Source: Glebionis coronaria
Lineage: Eukaryota > Streptophyta > Magnoliopsida > Asterales > Asteraceae
NCBI GenBank assembly: GCA_025667525.1
Contig: CM046882.1
Coordinates: 217,728,592-217,792,591 of the forward strand
Length of the DNA: 64,000 bases
Direction of reading: 5' to 3'
Shown: positions 45,986-57,580 of the stretch, piece after piece
Numbering within the stretch: the first letter of the stretch is position 1
Layout: the number at the start of each line of letters is the position of its first letter
Program-made: the position numbers and the translations under genes
Notes under the pieces: generated by a model
Database searches by the model: none
The model's input: the letters and a program-made list of their open reading frames with translations, nothing else
Told to the model about the DNA's origin: nothing

Positions 45986-48900
45986 TTATTAATTACATAC
46001 CAAATATGACTTACGAAAGTTTTCGACCTAATCTTCAAAATAATTAAACCATTTGAAATGAAATTTGAAATGGGAAAATATTGTTACCATCGTTTTAAGA
46101 AACACATGAAACATTTTTCGTCCACTTTGGAAACATACCTTTTGCTTTGCCTTTTTATGAGAAAATAAATAAATAATTAAATAAATAAATCGACACCCTT
46201 TGCATTTGGTTCACCAAAACATTTGACACACTCATACCTATTTTCACAATAGACTATTCACAAAATGACGGTAAGGTGGTTCATGATTAAAGATCATTGC
46301 AAGCACAACAAGTGATAAAATTAAGATCAATGAGATCGAACGAGGTAAACGAGCAATATAATTGCCAACAGAAATTAACTACATTAGAAATGAAAATACT
46401 TCAAATATATGACAAAAGTCTCAGGATAACAACAGCGATCTACGAATACATGGAGTAAAAGTTGAATATCAACACAAGCGTCAAAATAAACAACGATCAC
46501 ACTTCCCATCGTCTCGAGTTGCACACCCATTCCACCAAGGGTATACGGGGAGAGAAGAATAACCACTTGGTAAAATAGAAACAATTTCACCAGAAAGATC
46601 GAGTTCTTTCACCTCTACAATTTGGTAAAGCGGCTTCGCCTCCTCGCTTTTGTTCAATATAAATAAATAACCAATTTAATGAAGATTTATAGCGTCATAC
46701 AAGTAAATACAGAATTTTTAGGTTCCATTAACCGAAAGAAGAAAGTTACGGCGTCCATGATCATGACAAAATACACCGGGTGACATACCCTCATTTTCAA
46801 GTACTAGCGAAATAGTGGTTTTAAAATAAATATAACAATAATGGTTTCATATCATGATAAATGTTAAAATGAACAGTCACATGACGACCCAAGTTCAGAT
46901 ATAGACTCGCAAAATCAAAGAACTGATGTTGTACGATCGAACCATCGTGACTCAAAACATTACATATACATCTTAAGAAAATAATATACAAGTAGGCGTG
47001 TGTTGTATAATCCAGTTGCGTATAATAATTAGTGTTACCTTGTACATTGTAAAACCGAACATTTACACATTTTTAATTTGTGTTACACTATTAAAGAGTT
47101 TATACCTTTCATCTTTCAATCTTTGCAAAGTTTTTATTTCTGGAAGTTATAATCTCAAGAAAATTATCAACATTAGTAAAGGCGGTGACTCGGTTATCAT
47201 ATTTGATAAAATCATTAGGTTCGAAAATCTCCATACTTGTGTCAAAATCCCATTAATATCCATATTTTTAAGTACCAAAAACATATGTAGTAAGAATTTC
47301 CCAAGTTTTACGTTTTTATTATTACGACTTATATTATCACTTATATACACATATCCAACACGACTCAACCTAGTCCCATTAACTCTTAAAAATTCAACCT
47401 TTGACTTTTATTACACACATGTCTTCCTTACAATTGATTTGCTATATTTTATTCACGCGGCTCGAATCAGGCGTCAAAGACGTTTCACGTAGTATTATCT
47501 CGGATAAATTACTGATTTTAGTCGAGACTTGAATCTCAAAAATTAATGATAATAATATGATAATATAATAATGAAGTAGGTGATCAAAATGCTTATTTCA
47601 ATTATTTCCAAAATATATATAAAATTCAACTTTTAATCATTAGCCCATTATCCAGTGATTTTAAAATTAACACATCTCACAGCGGAATAAAACAAAAGAT
47701 TTTTCAAACGATTTTAAACAAGCATCATCGAATTATGCATAGTGATCCTCTATAACGACAATTATATAAACAAATGATTTCCAATGACGTTCCATCAATA
47801 TTTAAAATTTTATTTCAAGCGTTAGGATTTTCTCACTTATAGTGTATATTCCGATTTTATCCCATTTTATTCACTACAACAAGTAACGTGTTCTAGTTTA
47901 TACCAATACGTATATCATGACCTTATGTTTAAAATAAAACCAATTTTACAGAATCTCTAGCTCCAAAACACATGTCCACATCTTCTGCTCATGTTTTATA
48001 TTACAAGATACGCCAAAAGTTTACCATATTGACCCGAAAATTAATTCATACTAAATCCAAGTTACATATACTCAATAGTCTTATCGTAAATTTTATTATA
48101 AACTCCTTTTTAAAATTATATTAAATAAATCCTTAACAAATCCATCACTAGCTTCTAGTATCAAATTTTAATATATGAAAACAAGGATTTTACGAGTAAT
48201 AATAATTACTTATTACGATTTACCAACCAAGGTTGAAGGAAAATAATTTCACAATGTCCGTTTATTCTCTACACGAATTTTATTGGTTACAAAACACATC
48301 ATACGTCATTTTTATCCAAAAGTTTCATCCGCCAAGTATTAAATATGTAAAACACTTTATGTTTAAGTCATTCGATCAACAAAGTTTAGTGCTTACTTAA
48401 CTCACACAAATGCCGGACCTCGTCATGTAAAATATTAACTTCAAAATAATGAAACAACAAAACAAAATGAAATAAATGGAACGAGAATACGTATGTCAAC
48501 TAAATGTTGTTATCGGCCTCGGATGAGTCTCGAAATTGTACACAACAAAATTAACACAAAACCCAACCAAATTCCAAGTTATCGCGATTGATCACAACGC
48601 TAGTCTATTTTAAAACACATCTTTAAAATCCAAGTAGAATAGTAAACAACGATTAAATGGCAACACGCCTCAACCACGTTTCATAATATACACACATGAT
48701 TCGCCGCCCCGATGTACGCATCGTCGATTATACTTCGTCTATGTTATAGTTACGTGAACTAACATATCAAACCCATTAGGAATAAAGGAAATAAAGTAAT
48801 ACGTAAATAAATTACGTTTCAAAAGAAAATGTCCAAAATGACACATCACGGTGCGATAACGACAATCGAGATCGACCTAGTCGATATAAAATATGTTACG

Positions 48901-49440
48901 AAGCATCATTTACGTATATATAGTATCAAACAAGGTTCATATTCAGTTATCCGAACAATCAATTAATTATCAAGATTGATAATTTGCGGTGAGGCCGAAT
49001 TCTCAACAAAACCGCATTATAACTAGTACGATAATCACTCAAGGACCATTGCTTCACGTGCAATGCCTTTAAACACCATAGTATATACATACTTTTACAT
49101 AAAAATCATTCCTACATACACGTAGGATTACAACACGGTGTTGCCATGTAATGCAATGTAGCCCGTTATGCCAATTACATGCAACATATACGATAATCTT
49201 ACAAAAATTTGTAAATTACGATGATAAGTACTCAACGTACACAATAATATATCTCAATATATATCAAAGTATTTACTTAATAAATACTAGGGAATTCATA
49301 TCAATTTTGAGGGATACATCTAAAATATAAAGCAATGCTAAAGAATTCTTACCGGAGCCATGCAGGATAGTTGTGTGCTTGGACAATTTCTTACGACACC
49401 AAAAGTTATAGTTTAGGATTTTTCAAAATGACCTAGTTCT

Positions 49441-49468
49441 CTATAACTCATGGCTCTGATTACCAATC
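49441..49468 (-). promoter_or_regulatory. N1 primer-binding site, Met-tRNA-like with one extra base
   Basis: The minus strand after the LTR reads GATTGGTAATCAGAGCCATG. The normal initiator-Met site is TGGTATCAGAGCCA; here there is one additional A. Confidence 0.7.
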
Positions 49469-52361
49469 TGTAACACCCCCACAAATGCTATGCGCAGCGG
49501 AACTACAACATTTGGGTGCTACGTAGTTATCATCACACATAAGCTATCTTAAACGACTCAAAGACACGTAAAAGTTTAAACATGAATTTAAACATTTTTA
49601 AATTCTACAAATCTACGGTTTTCCAAATCCCGAGATAATACAAAACAGAGTTCGCGTTTAGGTCCCCACTGAATCTCAACCAAAAAGTACATTTTCATTC
49701 TCATGACATAATATAAAAGAGTTTTAAGTGCAAAAAGGGAGGAAAACAAGTAGACCGCCAACCCACAACAACTTCCATCCTCGCATGCTCCGCTGCTATC
49801 AATCTTGGTTACCTGAAACACATGCTTAAAATCGTCAACACAAAGGTTGAGCGAATCTATAGGTTTATCAAAACATCAGTTGAACATAAGTGTTAAAAAC
49901 CAATCATGATCATTCAATAGCATTGTGGCCATACAATCTATTATTCAAGGATATGACAATTGTGTTTAAGCTCATGACACTAATCCGTTAACTCAATCAC
50001 CCGCGTAATAATTACCGGCGTGATTCAGATGAAACCAGTGCCCCTTCTAAAGGCATCAGTTGCAATTATACCTTATCTCTCATACAAGATAATCTACCGC
50101 AGAACTTACTCAACGTACAGCTTCTCGGCTAGCATTGGGTCGTTAGCCCCGTAGTACTACAAATTGTATAAGCGGCTATTTCCCCCTACTCGAGGGCAGG
50201 ACAATAGTTAATAGTTCATGAATTTAGGGACTTTTGCAACTAGGTACTCAACACAATTTCGAGGCAACATTCGGGTCCAACAATCAATCAAGACTTATGT
50301 TCATTTTCATTTAAATTAGCATGTATCCCCCTCGCGGGTTAAAAACATTTGAATAAAGTAAAGAGCGAGGCTATAGACTCACCTTGCGTAATAGTAGTGG
50401 TAGTATTAGTAACTACGGCGTAAACGATATCGATCACCGACGATGAGGATGCCCCGGGAAATCAAATACAACACCTAACGAATAAACACGTAATGAATCA
50501 ACACATTCAAGTACCTTCAAGTACTGTATGTACACAATTAAGAACACTCAAGGTTCATATAAACTCACGCCAAAATCCATACAAGTGATATTTACTAGAC
50601 ACGTCAATTTTTATACTTTATCAAAACCATTACTCATTTTACAATTCTGCCGGTACATACCGAATGTACGGGCTGTTTTACCCCACTTAGACCACTCCTA
50701 AAAATCTGAGAAAATTTGTAAAAATCACTTATAATCTGTAGAAACCACACAACAAATTTCATAAAAAGTTTTCACTTCCAAGACCCACTGCTCAACACAT
50801 CTCTATACCTTAAAATTTCGGACAGATTTGCACCTTCCAAGTGCAACTCGACTTTGACTTATTTAGTCAACTCAACTTGAAACACCAACTCCTAAACTTG
50901 AAAATACACTCTTTTGTGCAGGTCTAGGACCAAAGAACAACTTCCAAACATTTTTAGAACTCTAGTTACAATCCTAGACATTCGACCTATATTTTGACAA
51001 AAACCCGTAACTTGTGATTTTCATCACCCGGTACGCCTCAAACTTTAAAATATCATAACTTTTGACTCGTTTTGAGTTAGAAGCTCTACCTTATACCGAA
51101 TCGAAGCTAAAAAGAAGCTCTACAACAATATCCTATCTTCTCAACCTGGACTTAGACTTAAACCCACGAAAATAACCCTTAAACAATCTGATCTAAATTG
51201 ACTCTTTCAAAATCATATTAAAACATCATTTTGACCAATTTCATCAACTCCTATACTCCTAACATCATCTACTAACCATCCTAATCAAACCAAAACACCC
51301 TAAATCACTTGTATGTTCATCCTTATTCAAAACCCACATCAAAAACTAAACATGCAATATAATTAAATATATATAAAATAATAATAACAAAGAAATAGAA
51401 CCATACCCACAAGAAACAAGATCAAAACACCAAGAACACCCAAACCCCCCACATAATTCGTGGGTTTTGGGGCTGAAATCACCAAGGAAAATATTTTCCT
51501 AGCTCCAATATTTCAAATCCATGTTCCTAAACATATTTAAACACAAACCCACGAATTTAATTAGATCAAAACATAATATTTTTCAAAATCTATCAAAAAT
51601 TAAATCTTGAAAAAATGTTGTTGCATGTTGGATTTTTGTGGTGGGATTTACTTACAATGATGTTTTAAGGATGGGTCATTGCTTAGTTTTTCCAAAAATC
51701 AAATTTTGGTGGTGGATTTGATGGTGGTGGTGTTGGCCGTAGCTTTTAGAGAGAGAGGGAGGAGGAAGAAAATTTTTGGAGTGTTAAAATGAGAGTGTGT
51801 GTGAAAAAATGGCTTATATATAGTGGGGGAGGGTAGATTTTGTAAATAAGTCTATCTTTTGGCCTTGTTTGCAAAACTAGTTATAAAGAGCGGGATTATG
51901 CTTTCTAGTCGGTTTATAAAAATTTACGGGAGTCGGGTTTAGTCCCGGCTACGTCAAAATACTTTTAAATAGTTCAAACGCACACAAAACGAACATACAC
52001 ATGGTTCCGACTTGACTTAACACGTAATAAAAATAAAATCTCGAAAAACTCAAATATCGATCAATCGATAATAAAAGGTAAATTTTGGGCATCCGTCGGT
52101 ATCGTAGTCGTCATCGGTTCTTATTAAGTCGTCAAACGTTAAATTACGACCGTAAACGTTGGTTTCAATCTAAACCGTCAAATATATAACAAACGAAATT
52201 TCTTAAAAATTTCAAAAATATCCGTAAAATAGGATTAAATAAATGACGTTGGGCTCGGGATATCACATCCACAAGTGAGCCTCAACTTACGAGAGATGCT
52301 CATACTGAACAGCTCTTGAGACAATAACTTAGCATTATACGGCACTTTCACGGGTGTTACA
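49469..52361 (-). repeat. N1 5' LTR, 2893 bp
   Basis: Copy of 41055-43947 at a constant 8414-bp offset. No difference was found in the stretches I compared. Confidence 0.95.
51812..51824 (-). promoter_or_regulatory. TATA box of N1 5' LTR
   Basis: Same CTATATATAAGCC as at 43398-43410. This copy would drive the genomic RNA of N1. Confidence 0.65.
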
Positions 52362-53888
52362 AAACATATCAATTAATATTAAATTAACTAGAAAACTTAC
52401 CATTTGGAGATAACCTTTGAGAAGAAGGTTTGGCGCTGAGCCACCTTTATGAACCAAAATCGACACCACCATAACCATCAAATCATCAACCGAAACACCA
52501 CCACCATCACATAAAATCTGGAACAATGTTTTAAAACTAAATAGTAGGTTTAGTTTTGTATCCCAATTTCAGTTTTAAATCATTCAATACAAGCTATAAT
52601 TTCAGCTTTATCAAATAACTATGAATATAATATTTAATAGACAGTAAATTAATGTATAAAACTTTAGCAGTAAAACTTGAAACTAAAAGAATATGCACTA
52701 AATAACTCTCATTAATTCAGAAAAATGTTACAACACTATTAAATTGAAAATACAATTAATCCTACCTCTATTTAAACATTATAACAGTAAAGCAAAAATT
52801 TGGAATGCATAATTACAGGAAAATAGAGGATTTTTTATAGCCATCCCAAAGGCCGTTGAAGGAGAATATCCGAATCTTCAATAGCATATTCCATCTTCAA
52901 TATTGGCCTTTAGATCATCTATTCTTCTTTCTCTCTTTTGTTTGTTTTCATCGTATGGCTAAAAATACACAACAAGCACACGGATCGCCAACGTGGCATT
53001 CGTTTGTGCTAGTTGTGTTAGTTTGATGCCTCTTGATTGGAGGATTGGGAATGGTGAGGTGTAATCTCCAAAAAAAAGCTGCCACGTAACCACTCACCTA
53101 CATGTTTCTCTTCTTTAAAACATGGGAAATTAATTCCCACACGCTTGAATCACTCGTGGGATGTGAATGCCCCAATTTATTTGGGTAATTTATTTATCTA
53201 GGGTTTTGTGGAATAGTGTTTTCGTCTGGTTATTGTGGTTGGGGAAGAAGCACATAGAGTATAACGAAGGGTTATTTTATTTATGTGTGGAGGAAAGAAC
53301 GTGTGGTGGAGGAAAAGGTTTATGAAGGTTACGTTTTATTTATTTGACTGGAAAGTTGTGGGTGAAAAATAAATGAATTGACCAAATGATGTGTTTTAAA
53401 ACAAACACAATTCGTTACATTTCATTCGACCTAATGGGCCTTAAACCCATATTCCACCACCGTTACATAAATTGTTGGGCTTGGACCCATAATGCATATA
53501 CTTCAATTGTTTCCTCAATTTCTTTGGTTTTGGGCCAGCTTAAATAAACCCCATTCATGTACATAACTTTTCAAATTGGGGCCTTACTTGGGCCTTGTCC
53601 AAAAGTAATTCAATTTCTATCCAATATTGGGCTTTTAAGCCCAATTGCTCCAATGTGGGACCCACAAGCCTTTAAGCTCCATAAATAATGAAATCCGCTA
53701 AAAACGAGCTTGAAATTGGCTTTGTCGATCTTTTCATCAAACTTGTGTCGGTTTTGCCGGTTTTCGCGATCTTTGGTACCTACACACATGAAACACAAAA
53801 CAAGCATATACAAGGCATTTTTCATTGATAATATGAATTTATACATTGTTTATAGATACAAATGATATGAGTAAAATCACTCATATCA
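52362..53888 (-). repeat. Athila2 5' LTR, second part
   Basis: Starts with AAACA, the right TSD of N1, continues the LTR and ends ACTCATATCA. Without N1 the 5' LTR is 3134 bp. It aligns with 30845-32365. The Athila2 TSD GTAAA follows at 53889-53893. Confidence 0.92.
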
Positions 53889-54400
53889 GTAAACGTAAAA
53901 GTTTTAAATTTTCTCAGTTCGTCTAATTTTAGAAAAATGTTCAAAATAAATTTGAATTTAATTAACACGATTTTTGTTGATTTATCGGAAATAATTAATA
54001 AGATTCGTAAATGTTTGAAAAATCCTTGTTTATACTTTGGTCAAAATTTTCTTAGTTGAAAAGTAAAAATTGTCGTTTCAAATTCCAAGTCATGGTTCGA
54101 ATGGTTTTCTCAATCCCTCTTAGGTTGTCTTGAGGTATACATAAACATTTACCCCTAAAGGAGTTTAGTTAAATGTTCTGGGTATAAGGGAATGATTCCT
54201 TAAAAATTCTTTGATAAATATTTGTCAAAACATTTTTGCAATTTCTTTTTGGTATAACCCAAAGCATTAATGGTTCTAATCTTTGAAGAGTCAGTATAGA
54301 TATTACTACCCTTAATCACATGGTCAAATAATGTAAAGGATTAAGCCTTAAATCACATGTTAAATATTCAAGGTACAGGTTTTTATTGCTCGACAATTCA
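53889..54400 (-). other. Element A internal region, RT/RNase H part, unresolved
   Basis: The continuation of element A after Athila2, aligning with 62750-63260 of element B. No reliable frame; by position it lies between RT and RNase H. Confidence 0.55.
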
Positions 54401-54990
54401 GGGTAGTCTATAATTGATTATTAACTCTTTCCTATTCTTAAAAACAAACAAATGGTCCTTAATGATCACAAGCATGAATTTATAAAATTACAGCCTACAC
54501 ACGTGATTCACCAAATTTATGGATGCTACATGTGCATTAGTCAATCCAAACAACATAACATGAAACTCATAATGTTTATTACGAGTCCCGGATGTAGTGA
54601 TTGGAATAGATAATCTTTTTCGCGGATGCGAAGTTGATGATAACCATGCCTTGGATCAAATTTTTGAATATACGCTAGAACCTTGTAAATGATCGAACAA
54701 ATCAATCATCTTGGATAGTGGATATAGATTTTGATAATCAATTTACCTAGTTCTGGTAATCAACAAAAAAAGGAATGATAACACCATAGCTCTTCATGAT
54801 GACGAGCTTGGTAGAATAAGAGTTTTCTCCGACAACTCTCTCAGTTATAGGGTAATTCTTTTAATTCAGATGGTGCTAACGTACAGTGCACACACCACGG
54901 GTGCAGCATCGGGAATATAATCAATACAAAATTCAACTTGCCTTAATGGTGAAAGTCTAGGTAATTCACCAGCCAATACCTCCAAAAGTT
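54400..54990 (-). pseudogene. Element A reverse transcriptase remnant
   Basis: Minus-strand translation in shifting frames gives recognisable chromovirus RT words: PLRQVEFCIDYIPDAAPV near 54900, IDLFDHLQGSSVYSK and GYHQLRIREKD near 54600-54690, LTNA near 54540. There are many stops and substitutions. The same remnant is in element B at about 63260-63830. Confidence 0.72.
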
Positions 54991-57340
54991 TCAAATAACA
55001 TGAACATATTTTAATAAATTTAGTTTAAGTTCTTTCTATATTACAAGGTCTATGGCTAGTTCATAACCATTCATAACCACCTATCGGGAATTATTTAAAT
55101 CACTTTTGATAATCAACATCTTATCTTTTAGGGGAATTCTACTCGAGTTCCCATCAATTAAGACAATGTCGTCATGTCATAATCAATCAATCCATTCTAC
55201 TCGCACTACCAACTTTCCAGTTTTATTATCGTTGATAAGATGTGAACTTCTCAAAAGACTAATAATAACTCATAATCTTTCACAAAATCAAGGATATCTG
55301 GAGACATAACTAACATCAAAAGAGTAAGGTCAACGCATGATCTATGCGAGAGAATTTCAAATCAGATATAGACAAAAACATTAACGGATATGAGTGTATC
55401 CCATGTTTTCATGATTTGAGTATGCATTCGAAAGCTCCTCGGATCGTTACCCAGGTCATTCAAATGAAATCTAATTAAAAGAAATGATAGGAACGTCGAT
55501 ACATCCAGTCGGGTATCAACACTCGGTAATCAAATACTTTTCCAAAGAATCTTGCCATGAAAGAACAGGAGAAGAAAGGGTTGTCAATTGTCAAATAAGA
55601 CAATATCCATAGATGAGTAAATTCGACTCAGAAGAATAAATAGTACGGGTACATATGTAGGTGTCTTTAACAATATGTCCCTATTTTTGCACTTCTTGCA
55701 GATCTCATAAAATTTAATCTTTCACAATCACCAAAGAAAATTCGGTGTTTATTAATGATTTCATGGTGACTACTAATCAGCCTCGCATGGTCCCTTCCAA
55801 ATTGTATGTAGGCGCACAACTATATACAATTTTAGGATTAACGATGCAATACTCGGTTCGTCAAAACATTGTCATCATGTTTAAAATATATACACTCATG
55901 CTTAATTCAAAATGAATTTTACTGTGATGTTCTTTGTTATGGAAACAATTAAGTTTTCCAAGATGTTTCATAAACAACTTTAGTTTAATAACGATTACTC
56001 ATAAATCTCACTTTAAATAATCCATATGGTGATGAAAATTCAAATTTTTTTTTCTCTAGGGATACTGTTTTATCTTATAAAAACAATGAGTGATCTGCAA
56101 AAGAGTGATGAAGAGTTGTTCACCAAGAACTAACTACCATATATCAGGAAATGAGCTTTAGCCAATTAATCATGAGGTTCATGAACTTGATGGCGCTCAA
56201 AAAGAATAATCCACAACTTAACTCAAATCAAGAAGAGTGCTTGTTCAATGGTTGCATCACTAATGCGAACATTAAGATGAAGAAATAAAAGATAGATAAC
56301 ATCGATACATGTAAAATTTAGCAATCAAAGGTAGTATTTTCATTAATCGCAAACAAGTCAAAATTGTACCGTAACACATTACGTGTCACTATGTCATACA
56401 ATTCCAAGAACTCATCCTACCAACTGATGTCTCAGTTAAGTTAGGGATTTTTAAAAGATACCACAATGAACGCTAATCTACAAGAGTCATGGGGGTTCCA
56501 CCTGTCCCGAAACATCCATCGGTCCCAATTCAGAATAAGATTTCTTCAATTTATTTCTTGGACACTGGGCATCCTCGTTAGTGGACAATAGCCTAGGAAC
56601 AACCCTTAACACGAACCAACAATCATTTAAAACCATATAATTCAATCACAGGATTCAACAACTTCCTCTTAACAATTTCATATTCCATACAGGTTAAATT
56701 TTTATTTCATTCAAGTTTCAACCAACTTATACTCAATGCGATATCCTACCTCATTCTCCAATACTTTCAACCTTGTTCTTAGTCCTTAAAAGGGCAATTA
56801 AAGCTTGATATGATCAACACTTAATTTCCAATCCTATAGCTCTTACAACAATAATTATCAAATGAGTCACTAGTATGAAATGACTCACACATTCATATAG
56901 ACTTCTCGGAAAGGTACTAGTGGCATGAGGCTTTTGGGTAATGGTTCCAATTACAGCCTCAAGTGCATCATTCACCCTTTCGATTTCAAATTTAAGAATT
57001 GCGTGACAACGAATCAGATGACACCTTTACGGGTGGTAACGTTTTGTCAAACTCCACTCTATAAGGAAAGATCGTCATGACATCGATATCGGATTTAATC
57101 TCGCCAATTCTTCTTTAATATCACAATCAACTAATATCAACATTCCTACAAATATCAACCATTTTGTTTGGATCATAAATATCCACAACTTGGTTTAGAT
57201 CTGGAATAGCTAGAACTTCCTACAGGAATAGTTTCGATTGATTTGCTAGGGGAGTTAGGGTTCCTTGTGACAATCTACGTCATATAAATATCTCGTATAA
57301 ATATTTAAATAATCATCAAACAATCATGTAATCAAATTAC
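54991..57340 (-). other. Element A internal region, protease/gag part, unrecognisable
   Basis: By position this should be protease, gag and leader. I find no domain motif and only chance ORFs (e.g. 55106-55309). The decay is stronger than in pol. Confidence 0.45.
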
Positions 57341-57341
57341 A

Positions 57342-57495
<154 letters not shown>

Positions 57496-57580
57496 TAAAA
57501 TAACACTTCTCAGTCTGGTCTTGTCGGTAACTCGGGAATTCTTCGGCACTGTTATAGTCAAAAGATTTTTAGACATTTTG

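Larger units (their letters stand above)
43948..49468 (-). other. N1 internal region, non-coding
   Basis: A polypurine tract at 43948-43965 (minus strand AAGGAGGGGAGGA next to the LTR). No frame above about 165 codons and none resembling gag or pol on either strand; the longest (46998-47492, plus) is AT-rich and hydrophobic and looks like chance. A 60-bp direct repeat with palindromic arms lies at 45848-45985. Near 47445-47500 there is a faint likeness to element A around 29200. Otherwise I recognise nothing. Confidence 0.75.
41055..52361 (-). mobile_element. N1: LARD-type non-autonomous LTR retrotransposon, very young
   Basis: 11,307 bp flanked by AAACA on both sides (41050-41054, 52362-52366). 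Two LTRs of exactly 2893 bp lie 8414 bp apart and look identical wherever I compared them. The 5521-bp internal region has no gag or pol. The minus strand has a polypurine tract next to 43947 and a Met-tRNA-like primer-binding site next to 49469, giving the orientation. Terminal sequence (TGTAAC...GTTACA) and the purine-rich GAGGGGAGGA tract are of chromovirus type, so a Tekay-like element is the probable helper. Confidence 0.93.
29277..53888 (-). mobile_element. Athila2: Ty3 Athila-type element with TSD GTAAA
   Basis: 24.6 kb including the nested N1; about 13.3 kb without it. Both LTRs start TGATGTGATCG and end CATATCA on the plus strand and are flanked by GTAAA (29272-29276 and 53889-53893). 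The unoccupied site is visible in element B near 62745-62760. It contains the Asp-tRNA primer-binding site, gag, protease, RT, RNase H, integrase (C-terminus deleted) and a polypurine tract on the minus strand. Lesions: a nonsense codon at the gag-protease border, two frameshifts and a deletion at the integrase end. Confidence 0.92.

Noticed and set aside
46998..47492. 164-codon plus-strand ORF in N1
   Set aside because: AT-rich, hydrophobic, no motif, and on the strand opposite to the element; most likely chance.
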